A stretch of 64,000 nucleotides of DNA from Deinandra increscens subsp. villosa (lineage: Eukaryota > Streptophyta > Magnoliopsida > Asterales > Asteraceae): positions 59,146,429 to 59,210,428 of the forward strand of contig JBCNJP010000006.1 of the NCBI GenBank assembly GCA_039602395.1, in the 5' to 3' direction. The notes below the pieces were generated by a model, which was given only the letters and a program-made list of their open reading frames with translations, did not search any database and was not told the DNA's origin. Of the stretch, positions 1 through 9,868 are shown one piece after another. Position numbers and translations under genes: made by a program. The first letter of the stretch is position 1. Each line of letters starts with the position of its first letter.

Positions 1-483
1 ACTCTGATACCATCTATAACATCAAGCCCTTTATACCCTCAATATTGTCTGCCTTGCCCACGTCATAGAGGTGTTCATTGGTTTAGATAACGGTTTGTGG
101 GGTTTATTCGGAATGAAATTATTTTGTAACCTATTTGTAATCTGAACCGAACTAAATTGGGGAAGTTCCTAACTGAATTGTGTTCAATCGTATGCAACCG
201 TATTCACTTCGGCAGTCAACAGTATTCAACTGAATAACATATTTTGCCTACTTTTCCGGATAGCAACAAAAAAGAAACGATTAACATGCATTTTAACATA
301 TCATAAAACCAAGAGTTTAGAGCCACAATACGACATACAAAACCCGAAAATATAAAAAATTCAAATATATAAAAAATATATCTTGTATGGTTTAAACGTA
401 TAACCGAATAAACTGAACAAAAAAACATATCCTAAACTGTGAGTTGGGATATTGGACTGAAATTTTCAAAATATATGATAAAA
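1..483. other. AT-rich flank, no gene seen
   Basis: No convincing coding region is visible. A 70-codon minus-strand open frame at 216-428 is compositionally AT-driven and resembles no family I know. This is flanking DNA of the inverted-repeat element that begins at about 484. Confidence 0.6.
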
Positions 484-489
484 GGAAAA

Positions 490-710
490 TTGGCGTCATT
501 TAATCTCAACTTTTCACTATTGGCAAATAATAATCCCACTTTTCAATTTGGCAAGTGGCAGTCCCAACTTGTCAACTATTTGTTTTTAACAGTCCCGCCG
601 TTAAAAAAAGTTAACACCGTTAACGGGAAGCTGACGTGGATGCTGACATGTAATTGTTTTTGTTTTTAGTTTTTATTTTTTGGATGATGTGGCATTTTGA
701 CCGTTCCTCC
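490..710 (+). repeat. Left terminal inverted repeat of the Mutator-like element
   Basis: This pairs with the reverse complement of about 7530-7740 over roughly 200 bp with scattered mismatches. The open frame at 439-669 lies within it and is not a gene. Confidence 0.75.
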
Positions 711-852
711 CCTAATTTAAACCCTAATTTCTAAACTTGTAAAATATCACAATCTGTTCAGTAATTTGTCTCCACTAAATCGAATTTTGCGTCAATTTGG
801 AATCAGATTCTAAACACAAAGAATAATTTCAATCTTATATACAATTAAGGAC

Positions 853-1207
853 TCAATCGTCCCCGTAGTCACCGGCGGCGGCCTCGCCGGAATCAGAAAC
901 AACTGGACGACGAATTTGGCGGACATGGCGCCGTCGATTTTCCGGTGGGGATGAAGATGAATCCGATGGGCGTGTTGGAGTAGGCGAGCTGGAGTGAGCT
1001 GTCGTAGTGAGTGAAGGCGTCGCGGTTAGGGTTTGTGACGGTGCCGTTGGAGATCGAGAACGTCGGGAACTGGACGGAGCCGATGACAATCTTGGGGCTT
1101 TTTGGTTTCAAGAGGAGGAAGTAGACGGCGGTAGCGGCGAGGAGGAGGAAGACGTTTGCGACCATGCATGAAACGATTTGTGATTTGTGCATCAAAAATG
1201 ATTTCAA
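853..1207 (-). pseudogene. Captured fragment of a LEA_2 / NDR1-HIN1-like family gene
   Basis: The minus-strand frame from 1207 encodes a hydrophobic membrane segment (VANVFLLLAATAVYFLL), then KPKSPKI, VQFPTFSISNGTV and TNPNRDAFTHYDSSLQLAY. This order is typical of the LEA_2 (NHL/hydroxyproline-rich glycoprotein) family, which are membrane-anchored proteins with a beta-sandwich domain. The fragment looks damaged. Residues usually found between NGTV and TNPNRD are missing, and after the FIPTGK stretch the family-like reading continues in another frame (beginning IDGAMSAKF), consistent with a lost A in a 4-A run near 940. It lies just inside the left inverted repeat of a Mutator-like element and is cut off by an LTR element, so I read it as a captured, non-functional piece of a host gene. 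The parent gene is not in this window. Confidence 0.65.
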
Positions 1208-1258
1208 GGTTTCAAGGTTTCAAGGTTTCAATCTGATTTGTGAAGAGGAGGAAGACGG

Positions 1259-1641
1259 TGTTGATACCTGAAATGTGCGTCGTGTGAAGTATCGAACGAA
1301 GACCAAGTTCAAGCCAATATAGGGTTGGCCGAACTAGGTCCGAACTAGGTCCGAACCTGGAGTTCGGACCGGCCGAACCTGGAGTTCGGACCGGCCGAAC
1401 CTGGGGTTCGGAGGAAGTTCGGCCAGTCGGGTATATATAGTAGTTTGGTCTTTGTGTTTAGTAGTTCTGAGTGGGTGAGCGAATTTTAAGTGTGTGTTTC
1501 TGAGTGTGTAATCTCTGTGTCGATTCTCTGTGTTTACACTGGTTGTAATTGTTCGTTTTGATCAATAAAACAATCGGTTATTTACGTTTCGATGTCCGAT
1601 TAGCTAGATCGAGTAGACGATCCGATGCTCACGCATTTTCA
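1259..1641 (+). repeat. 5' LTR of the Gag-only element
   Basis: The LTR is 383 bp, starts TGTTGATACC and ends CATTTTCA. A TATA-like stretch (GTATATATAG) lies at 1431-1440. Upstream of it, the 1325-1425 region is made of tandem GAACTAGGTCC and CCGAACCTGGAGTTCGG-type units. It has one extra 11-bp and one extra 22-bp unit relative to the 3' LTR. Confidence 0.92.
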
Positions 1642-1643
1642 AG

Positions 1644-1655
1644 TGGTATCAGAGC
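1644..1655 (+). other. Primer binding site, initiator Met tRNA type
   Basis: TGGTATCAGAGC is the standard primer binding site complementary to the 3' end of plant initiator methionine tRNA. It lies 2 bases past the 5' LTR. Confidence 0.9.
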
Positions 1656-1841
1656 TTTCTGGTTCACTCTACTGATCTGTGGTTGCTATTCTCGGACGAT
1701 TGAACGTTTTTGAAGTTTTATCGAGTTTCATTACGTGTTTTCTATCATTTCTGACGTGCATTTTGTGTCAAAACTGTTTCTAAACCATTTTATTTTGATT
1801 TTTCTGATTCACCATATCAAGTTTTCGTAAAATGACTTCGA

Positions 1842-2100
1842 GGTTCGGAGGTTACTGGGCAAGCTCGGAGTAACCGCTCCGAACTTGAGATTCGGAGGTG
1901 ACTCGGAGAGAGTTCGGCGAGAGTTCGGTGGTGTATCGGTCTAGGTTCGGTGAGATTTGAGGTTCGGAGGTAGATCGGAGTCTTCATAGGTTCGGAGTAC
2001 GTTCGGTGAAGGTTCGGAGCTCGTTCGGAGTCTGATTTAGGTTCGGACTAAGTTCGGAGTAGGTACGGACGGCAGACTAGGTTCGGAACAAGTTCGGAGG
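1842..2100 (+). repeat. TTCGG-rich leader array upstream of gag
   Basis: I count 14 TTCGG words, mostly as GTTCGGA, plus several CTCGG/ATCGG variants in about 260 bp between the primer binding site and the gag start. The same word dominates the LTR promoter region. Confidence 0.8.
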
Positions 2101-2124
2101 ACAGAATTTTTCAACTTTGTAACA

Positions 2125-5100
2125 ATGTCGGATTTTCAAGCTTTTGCCGCAATGCAAACTATGCTCAATTTTGACAATGAAATTGGAACAAGTCAGAAAG
2201 TTCCCAAATTGTTAAAGCTTGAAGATTACCAAAATTGGAAGAAACGGTTTTCTGCTTATATTAGCACGAATGACATTGATTTATGGATTCCAATTCGAAA
2301 GTTGTATGAACGACCAATGGAAGATGGAGATCTTAAAGAAATTCAAGACTTCGATGGTGATGAAAGAAAAAGTTATCAGCTTGAAAAGAAAGTTTATGGT
2401 TATCTTACTATGGCTTTACCTACTGAATTGCTTCATCAATTTGGCACTTGCAAGAAATCTAAGCAATTATGGGATGCTTTATCCGCAAGATGTGAAGGAA
2501 ATGCTGATTATAAGAAGAGTCGAAAGAAAGTTTTGAACAAAGAATTTGATAACTTTCAGAATTATGACAACGAAAACATTACTGCTCTAGTTTCAAGATT
2601 TTCACATTTGATTAGTGAATTGAAGGTTGTTGGAATAGAAAAATCTGATGCTGATTTAAAAGAAAAGATCATGGAAGCGTTACCTGAAAAGTGGGAAAAT
2701 TATGTTCTGTTACTCACACATGACTAGGATTATTCTACAATGACATTTCACGAGCTTACTGGAAAACTTCATGCTCGGGAAATGGAAATGTTAAACAACA
2801 AGAAGTCAACTGCTACCTTGCAACATCCTGAGTTGTATCATGGTGAAAATACTGCAAGCATGAGTGCAAAGTCTAAGCCAAATCAGAATACAGCACCAAG
2901 TGTTGCTTTTATAGCTGGAGCTTCAGGAAATTCTGATAATAATTCTTCAAGAGGTTGCAATTTTACAATTCCAAATTTTTCAAGTCAAAATGCTTTTTCA
3001 GCAGAATCAACCGATGATTGTGCCAAAATGATTTCTGCATTGATTTCATCATCCTTTGGATTGATTCTAAAAAATGTTGATGATGCAAAGTTAACCAGTG
3101 AGGATCTTGATGCTCTTGATGATGATCAACTAACCGAATTGGATGTATCTTGGCAATATGCTATGTTGTGTCAAAGATCTAAAAGATTCTTTAAGAAGCA
3201 TGGAAGGAATATTTCTGGTGATAAGTTGGGTTTTGACAAGTCCAAATTAAAGTGTTATAAATGTTCACAACTTGGACATTTTGCTAAAGATTGTCATCAG
3301 GCACATGCAAATAAGTCTGTTGTTCCTATATCATCAAAGCCTGGTTTTACTCAACCATCTACTAGTAACACAAGCAAGACCACTGCTTTGATTGCTCAAA
3401 ATGATGGTGTATATGATTGGGGTCAACAGTTTGGGTATGATTCATCTGCATTGATAGTTACGCATGATCAACAAGAAGATTTTTGTTCAGAAACTAGTTC
3501 CGATACTAGTTCAATTCCAAGTTCTTATGAATCTGCTGAAAATTTAGAGAGTTTGATGAAAGAAAATGCTTTGTTGATGAATAAAGTTCAACAACTGTCT
3601 GAGGTGTTTGATGTGATTAATTCAGAGTTGGAGATTTCTAAAGATCATGGCAAGAAGTTGATTTTAAAGAATGAGTATTTGACCATGGAAATCCAAACAT
3701 TGAATGAGGTTTTGGAAGTTTTGAAGCAAGATAAAAAGAATGTTGAAATTTCAAAGGCTAAGATTTGTGAAGAACAGGATGAGTTGATAAAAGATGTAAA
3801 GAAATGGAAGGATGAAGCTGAAGATACAGCTGCTGATTTTCAGAATTTGTTTGATAAATCAAAAGTCAAACTTGATCCGCTTACAAAGAATGTTGAAGAG
3901 TCCACTGCTAAGATTGAAGCATATCAAGTTGACATGGGAAAGTTATTGGAGGAGAAGCGGGAGTTAGTTCGTGTCAATAAAGTTCAAGCCGCGAATTTGG
4001 AGATTCAGAAGCGCAACGAGGTTAAATTGAAGAAGGAGCTACATGAAGGACTTGATAATCTTCGCTTGCAAAAGTTTGAAACTCACAAATTTGCCAAGCG
4101 ATTGATTGCTAAAGAAAAGGAATTTGCAGAAGCTCAACAGCAAATTTCTGATCTCAAAATTCATGTTCTTGATGCTAAAAGATTGCTCAACAATGTTTCA
4201 AATTCTCAAGTCTTCACAAGTTTCTTAGCAAATGATGCAAATTTTGAAAAGATGTTTGATAAAACTGCATCACCCCCTGCTCATATCAAGGAAGCTTTTA
4301 AAGAAGTGAAGGAACAGGTTGATGATTTTGATTATTCAAAGATTTCATCTTCGACTTCTGAAGAAATAAAGATTGTGAAGAAGAAGAAAAGCAAGCAGAA
4401 CAAGAAAAAGGTCTTGAAATCTGAGATTTCTCCAGCACCAAAGTTTGTTTCGGGTTCATTTTCTACTGATAATGAGAAATCGGCTACATCAAGTGACAAG
4501 ATTCAGTCTCAATATGAATTTGATGAGACAATTTTCTATGAACAAAAGAAAATTCCTGATGTGAAAGCCGAATTCACAAGATTGGCTAAGAATGGACACC
4601 AGAGTTCAAATTCTGAGGAGAAGATTTCTGGTAAACAAGTTGGTTTGGGATTTCAAGAAAAGCATGTTCAAGTTGAGAAGAGTCCAGCATCTGAATCATC
4701 AAATCTAAAGAAGCTTAAAATGAAGCAAATGAAGAAGGATGTGTTCAAAGCAGACAAAGTTCAACCTGAGAGATTCTACAAACTCAAGGGTTCTGATCAA
4801 TTGTTTTCAGATAAAGAGTTTCCTCTTCATTGCGTGGATGCTCGGAAGATTTCAGAAGTTTTTGTGAAAGCTGAAATGTCTTCTGCAAGTTCTCAATCTC
4901 GAAGCCCAACTCCTAAATGGGTGCATGATCATCGTCATCAGGTATATGATTCTCCTTCTGATCATGCTAGAGATATTCATGTGTGTAATTCTGTGCAGGA
5001 ACATCAAAAGTGGGACAAATCGACACGTTTGTGTTATGTTTGCCGCCAAAAAGGGCACATGGCAAAAGATTGTCCACTTCCTGCTGAATCAACTTCAAGG

Positions 5101-5385
5101 TTTCACAAGAAACCAGTTTTTGGTAAATCTGCCAACAAAAAGTTCTTTGATGATAAAGGCAGAGTTTTTGATGAATTTGAACCTACATTCTTTCAAAAAC
5201 AAAAACGTTTTGTTCCAAAGTTTTCAACGGATCAAAATGTAGGTTCATCATCACAGTCACTTGTGACTGTTTCATCGAAAACTGAATTACCAAAACAACA
5301 GGAATGGAAACCTAAGGTGGTTTCAAAGCAAAATCAGGACACTGGTCGACCAGAAGCGATTCGCTTCGGGTCATTTGTGAACTAA
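2125..5385 (+). pseudogene. Giant Gag-like protein with coiled coil and two zinc knuckles, one in-frame stop
   Basis: ATG at 2125 opens a frame that runs to 5385 apart from one TAG at 2725-2727. The next ATG (2740) is in the same frame, so a single nonsense change splits a protein of about 1,087 residues. Residues 1-200 hold a Copia-type Gag start (LEDYQNWKKRFSAYI, LWDALSARCEGN). After the stop come a first zinc knuckle CYKCSQLGHFAKDC, a long Lys/Glu-rich coiled coil (roughly 3540-4200), a charged region, a conserved-looking block RFYKLKGSDQLFSDKEF...LHCVDARKISEVFVK, and a second zinc knuckle CYVCRQKGHMAKDC. The role would be capsid formation and RNA packaging, which follows from the family. 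The size and the second knuckle are unusual. The related element at 38.1-41.6 kb shares the later domains. Confidence 0.85.
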
Positions 5386-6049
5386 TCAGGTTGTCCAGTG
5401 TGCAGGTACTTCTAGAAGACCTATCGACGATTGAAAAGTTGTTGATGGAGGAGTATTCTGCTTAATTTAAATTTAATGACAAATTTTCATCTGCAAATTT
5501 TCTGATTTCTAAAATCTGAAACGTATCCGTGTTGGTTGATCAATTTTTTTTACTTACGTTTTTTTTTTTCTCAAAAAGCCAAAAATAGAGTCTTATTTTT
5601 GTGTAAAATGACAATCCAAAAATAGAGTTTTCATTTTAAGGGGGAGAATTGTACGTAAGGGGGAGTAATTGAGAAAATGCATGTTTTGGGAAGAAGGTGG
5701 ATACATGCAAAATATATAATGAAGGAAGGTGAATACATGCTCAATATAAAATTTGTGAGAAATTGATCATTGGGAAATGATGGTACACTGGCATACGTAT
5801 CTGACTCATGGATAAAGTAGATGAAAGGGCCATAAGATCATTGTTTGATGTGCTTGGTAGGCTCGACAAAACAGAAAGTATTCAGATGTGATATACATTA
5901 AATGCTAATGCTTGACCAAGTGGACAACATCTTGATGCGTGTTTCTTGACACAAAAAGAAAAATAAGTGTGACAATAGTAATGAGAAGTCACTGTGTACA
6001 CATGTGTTCATTTTGCAAAGATTTAAACTTGTTTGATTTTCTTTATTTT

Positions 6050-6109
6050 GTCAAACGATCGGACTTTCTCTGCGTGTCGAAAGACCGACCTGATTGTTGT
6101 TCGTTTGAC
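6050..6109 (+). ncRNA. Structured RNA candidate, unit 1
   Basis: The outer stem GTCAAACGA (6050-6058) pairs perfectly with TCGTTTGAC (6101-6109). An inner pair TCG/CGA (6059-6061 with 6086-6088) and an apical hairpin GUC-GAAA-GAC (6076-6085) give a GNRA tetraloop. The unpaired strands CTTTCTCTGCGT and CCTGATTGTTGT are identical in unit 2. No known RNA family is recognised. Confidence 0.6.
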
Positions 6110-6136
6110 GTTCTGATTTATTTTCTTTGGTGTTTC

Positions 6137-6200
6137 GTATAACTCATCGGACTTTCTCTGCGTGTACGGGAGTACCGACCTGATTGTTGTTGAGTTATAC
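6137..6200 (+). ncRNA. Structured RNA candidate, unit 2
   Basis: The outer stem GTATAACTCA (6137-6146) pairs perfectly with TGAGTTATAC (6191-6200). The apical hairpin GTAC-GGGA-GTAC (6164-6175) again has a GNRA-type loop. Both stems differ in sequence from unit 1 while the core (TCGGACTTTCTCTGCGTG and CCGACCTGATTGTTGT) is unchanged. This covariation argues for selection on structure. Confidence 0.6.
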
Positions 6201-6230
6201 AACTTCAACTTGTTTTATTTTCTTTATTTT

Positions 6231-6289
6231 GTTAAATCCGAGGCCTTATCTGCGTATCGAAAGATCGACCTTAAGGTAGACGATTTAAC
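6231..6289 (+). ncRNA. Structured RNA candidate, unit 3 (diverged)
   Basis: The outer stem GTTAAATC (6231-6238) pairs with GATTTAAC (6282-6289). The apical hairpin ATC-GAAA-GAT is at 6256-6265. TCTGCGT and CGACCT of the core are kept. The rest differs and contains a local palindrome ACCTTAAGGT. A copy of this unit is found at 40770-40835. Confidence 0.5.
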
Positions 6290-7070
6290 GTTCTTATTTC
6301 TTTTTGCATGGAACACAGTTGACTGTATCATGAATAAAATTACGCGTTGTGAAATTTCACAAGTGCAATCACACAAAAGAAAAAGAAAGAAAAACAGAAA
6401 ATGTCTGATTATGTCTGATAGTGTGGGGTACACTGGTCAAAGCAAATCTAATCAATACCTTAACATATCCAGATGTTATGAGTATGATTCTGTCTGAGCT
6501 TAAGATGGACAAATTATACCAGCAATCGACATGACTTGTGTGCTTCAATTAATTGAAATTGAAGTGTAGTTCAGTGCGTTATGATCAATATGATCCCATA
6601 TAGTGATCTTTCTCATACCAAAAATAGTGTCTGATTCTGTATTGCAATTTCATTTCATATCAAGAAAAGTACAAAAAGATTTTAGGTGTGTTTTACTATA
6701 AATTTTCAAAAAGCCAAAAAGATTTTGTTTCTGCTTTATTCTCGATCTGATCAACACGTGATATAAAATCAATTTTCAAAAGCATATCTTGGAGTCTCGA
6801 AGAGACGTTTTGCGCCAAGATTATTTAAGTGTTAATGCAGGATGCTGTCGTGCAAGCTATCACAACTTCAAGTCTTCTGAAGCTGCTGATAAAGATCAGA
6901 GATATACTAGATATCATCAAGTATTCAAGATCAAGTTACGATTGAGTTGAGGAGGAGTTTGTTCGAAGATTCATTTCATTGGATAAACGGATTCTTTACT
7001 TGAGGGGGAGCTTGATTGAAAATACATATTTGATGATGTTGAAGAGAAAAGAGAAGAGATACTGCACACG

Positions 7071-7083
7071 ACGAGGGGGAGTT
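7071..7083 (+). other. Polypurine tract of the Gag-only element
   Basis: A GAGGGGGAG-type purine run directly precedes the 3' LTR, as expected for plus-strand priming. Confidence 0.85.
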
Positions 7084-7433
7084 TGTTGATACCTGAAATG
7101 TGCGTCGTGTGAAGTATCGAACGAAGACCAAGTTAAAGCCAATATAGGGTTGGCCGAACTAGGTCCGAACCTGGAGTTCGGACCGGCCGAACCTGGGGTT
7201 CGGAGGAAGTTCGGCCAGTCGGGTATATATAGTAGTTTGGTCTTTGTGTTTAGTAGTTCTGAGTGGGTGAGCGAATTTTAAGTGTGTGTTTCTGAGTGTG
7301 TAATCTCTGTGTCGATTCTCTGTGTTTACACTGGTTGTAATTGTTCGTTTTGATCAATAAAACAATCGGTTATTTACGTTTCGATGTCCGATTAGCTAGA
7401 TCGAGTAGACGATCCGATGCTCACGCATTTTCA
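7084..7433 (+). repeat. 3' LTR of the Gag-only element
   Basis: The LTR is 350 bp, TG...CA, followed by target duplication GACGG. It differs from the 5' LTR by one base that I can see and by two fewer tandem units (11 and 22 bp). The 90-codon frame at 7341-7613 merely crosses the LTR edge. Confidence 0.92.
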
Positions 7434-7529
7434 GACGGCGACGATTTGTGCATCAAAATGATTTCTAGGTTTCAAAGACTCATGGAGGAAGAGGTCAATC
7501 TCCTGATTTGTGCAGTCACAAGGGTCAAA

Positions 7530-7741
7530 ATGCCACATCATCAAAATTGGGTTAAAAAGAAAAACAAAAAACAAAAAAAGTTACATGTCAGCATCCATGT
7601 CAGCTTTCGTTAACGGTGTTAACTTTTTTTAATGGCGGGACTGTTAAAAACAAATAGTTTACAAGTTGGGACTGCCAGTTGCCAAATTGAAAAGTGAGAT
7701 CATTATTTGCCAATAGTGAAAAGTTGGGATTAAATGATGCC
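7530..7741 (-). repeat. Right terminal inverted repeat of the Mutator-like element
   Basis: This is the reverse complement of the left repeat (about 490-710). Just outside, at 7741-7781, is a tandem pair of a 20-bp AT-rich unit (CGAACACTAAATTCATAATT). Confidence 0.75.
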
Positions 7742-7929
7742 GAACACTAAATTCATAATTCGAACACTAAATTCATAATTCGAATATGGTTAGAAACCGA
7801 AATGGAAATCCAAATTAACAATACATATCAGTTTTTTTGGATACGAATAAGTTTGGGATTTTAGATTTTTTTGGGTTTCAGTTTTTCTTACACACCCCTA
7901 GCTCACGGATTTACTTTTGAGTGCCCGAC

Positions 7930-8012
7930 TGAAAACTTCTCGGGGAGGTCACCCATCCTTGTATTGCTGTCACTCGAGCTTGGTTAATTGTGAGGTTCGC
8001 CTCTCATCCATA
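7930..8012 (-). repeat. 5S rRNA-derived segment (Cassandra/SINE3-like remnant)
   Basis: On the minus strand the stretch GGATGGGTGACCTCC and its surroundings (a TTAA-CAAGC-TCGAGTG-like block before, GAGAAGTTTTCA after) follow the order of the 3' half of plant 5S rRNA, with about a third of positions changed. It is far too diverged and truncated to be a working 5S gene. Mobile elements that carry 5S sequence (Cassandra LTRs, 5S-derived SINEs) are the likely source. I see no LTR or TSD to decide. Confidence 0.5.
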
Positions 8013-9601
8013 GTCAATGCGTCAAAACGCGTTGGTGATATTCGAGGCTAGACTCTAGACCTTCTTTATGAACCAAACATATCTCCATGTCCACGGTTGA
8101 TGTAAGATTTGTATAAGGTATTACACTTTTTATGTTAACTTTTACCAATATACAATGGTTGGCAGGATACAACTGTTCATGTGAAAATTTGTATCTCGCC
8201 GACCCTTTCTTATCTCTGCGTCTTGATCGCAAAACAACAAAATGCAACACCAACAATAGGAAGGGACCAATATAGCAAAACAATGGTCGCTAACAATGCA
8301 ACTGGCAACCAAAAGATCTAATAGGTAACCACAACCCAGATGAGAGCTATATTGAATGGTTAACTCTAAAAAAAATTCCGTGAAGTACCCAATTAAGTTA
8401 AAGGAGGGAGTTGGCGGTGGAGTAGTAGAAAAGTAGTATATACAACAACCAATATGAGTGTGTTACATCATATTTTAAAATAGTAGTAAAATAAGAACGG
8501 GTGAAAGATTTAAATAGGTTTAATTTAAAAAAAAATATTAAACCCAAAAATACACATGAAAAAGATTTAAAAAAACTTTCTCACTTTTGCTCCTATTCTC
8601 ACGGTTACTTCTCCTCCTTCACTGGCTAATTTTAGGTGTAACTTCTAGCCGCATCAACTAGCTGCAACGCCGATGATGGTGTTGCCGGAAAACAACACAC
8701 TAGCTGCAATGGGTAACGGAGCCCACCCTATCTCGCTAAGAGACCCTTCTATTGGCCGGAATACTTTAACTTTAAAAGGTGTTATTATGCGACATTTAAC
8801 CTAATTATAACTATAAATAACTAAATATTCTCCTATTAACAATTTAATTAATCTAATCGGTTATACCTACCAAGATAGCCCCACGGAAGCATGACAGGGT
8901 TTACTATTTTTGTTCTCTTCATTGTCTATTTATATATTTAACTTCTAATCTACAAGTGTCCTAGCATAAAAATACAAGTCGTTAAACTTGCATCGAGATT
9001 TTGTTTCTTACATTTTTTTAACAAATTACCTGTATTGTTAGGTTGTAATTGTAATTTTTGAACCCCCTGGAACAAAAGAAAAACTGTCGTGGAAGTATAT
9101 CATATTAACCTAACCGCGTTAAATCATTTGTATAAAGTTTTAAACATTTTAATCTTCTAAGTCATGTTATCTTTTTTTTCATTTTTTTATATAAAGTTTT
9201 AAACATTTTAAACGTCTCCGGCGCAACTAACGCTTTCAAGTTTACTAGTCGAAAACATATCACGATAATATTACGAACAAATACAATTCGTTTTCAAATT
9301 ACTTTTTCATTATAAAAAAGAGAAGGAAAATAAGATGAAGTACATGATATGATGCGAAGTTAAACACCAAAAACGTGAGACGCATTCTACATGATGCATC
9401 AATTACTAGACCATAAATAATCAAATACCAAAAAGAAAAACCATAATCCCACCGGGTTATAAACAAAACTCACCTTTTTAATTAAATAAGAAATCATATA
9501 CACGTTTTACAAAACAGTTGCATTACCAACACACAGTATAAAGAAACGGAAATACAAATATGCTGCGTAACGACATTAAAAATTAGAAATCAAACGTTTA
9601 A
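8013..9601. other. Gene-free AT-rich DNA
   Basis: No supported gene or element. The minus-strand open frame at 8014-8283 adjoins the 5S-like remnant and has no recognisable domain. Confidence 0.6.
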
Positions 9602-9868
9602 GGGTGCGTTTGGTTGTGGAAAAGAAACCCTGTTTTTCATTTCTGTTTTTTTAAGAAAACATGGAAAACAGAAACCGCGTTCAAATTATAGTTTTCCAGG
9701 AAAACAGAAAACGGTGTTTTCTAACTTTTAAACTAAAATTGAATACACTTTTGTTTTGTTTTCCATTTTCCGTTTTCGTTTTCCAGTTTTCTATTTTTGA
9801 AAATGGAAAACCCATCTTTTGGTTTAAAACGCGTTTTCAAAAATTTCCATGTGTTTTCTAGAGATGGA

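Larger units (their letters stand above)
5386..7083 (+). other. 3' non-coding region of the Gag-only element
   Basis: This is 1.7 kb with no long reading frame between gag and the purine tract. It contains the three stem-loop units at 6050-6289 and blocks closely matching 40320-41640 in a second element whose LTR is unrelated. Conservation without coding potential suggests cis-acting RNA. Confidence 0.7.
1259..7433 (+). mobile_element. Gag-only LTR retrotransposon (TR-GAG type), complete ends
   Basis: The element has TG...CA LTRs at 1259-1641 and 7084-7433 and a perfect 5-bp target duplication GACGG at 1254-1258 and 7434-7438. A primer binding site TGGTATCAGAGC (initiator Met tRNA type) starts 2 bases after the 5' LTR, and a purine tract (AGGGGGAG) precedes the 3' LTR. 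Between them is one Gag-like reading frame interrupted by one stop, then 1.7 kb of non-coding DNA. No protease, integrase or reverse transcriptase is visible, so the enzymes must have come from another element. Apart from repeat-number changes, I see only one base difference between the LTRs, so the insertion is recent. It split the LEA_2 gene fragment of the surrounding Mutator-like element. Confidence 0.9.
484..7741. mobile_element. Mutator-like element carrying a host gene fragment (Pack-MULE-like)
   Basis: The two ends are long inverted repeats of each other: about 490-710 matches the reverse complement of about 7530-7740, with shared landmarks such as the AACACCGTTAACG block (about 611-625 on the left, 7608-7622 on the right) and the 'cccaact...tgttttt' block. 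The left end starts GGAAAATTGGCG, very like the start of the Mutator-type MITE at 23568. The right end lacks the matching outermost 8-10 bases, so I cannot confirm a 9-bp target duplication. Inside lie a LEA_2-type gene fragment and a later LTR element insertion. No transposase is visible, so movement would have needed one from elsewhere. Long inverted repeats around a captured gene fragment are the usual signature of a Pack-MULE. Confidence 0.7.

Noticed and set aside
439..669. 76-codon frame
   Set aside because: It lies in the Mutator-like terminal inverted repeat and its inverse occurs at the other end.
6050..6289. Hammerhead or other known self-cleaving ribozyme
   Set aside because: A CTGAT word and GAAA loops are present, but the hammerhead core CUGANGA...GAAA with its three-stem order is not.
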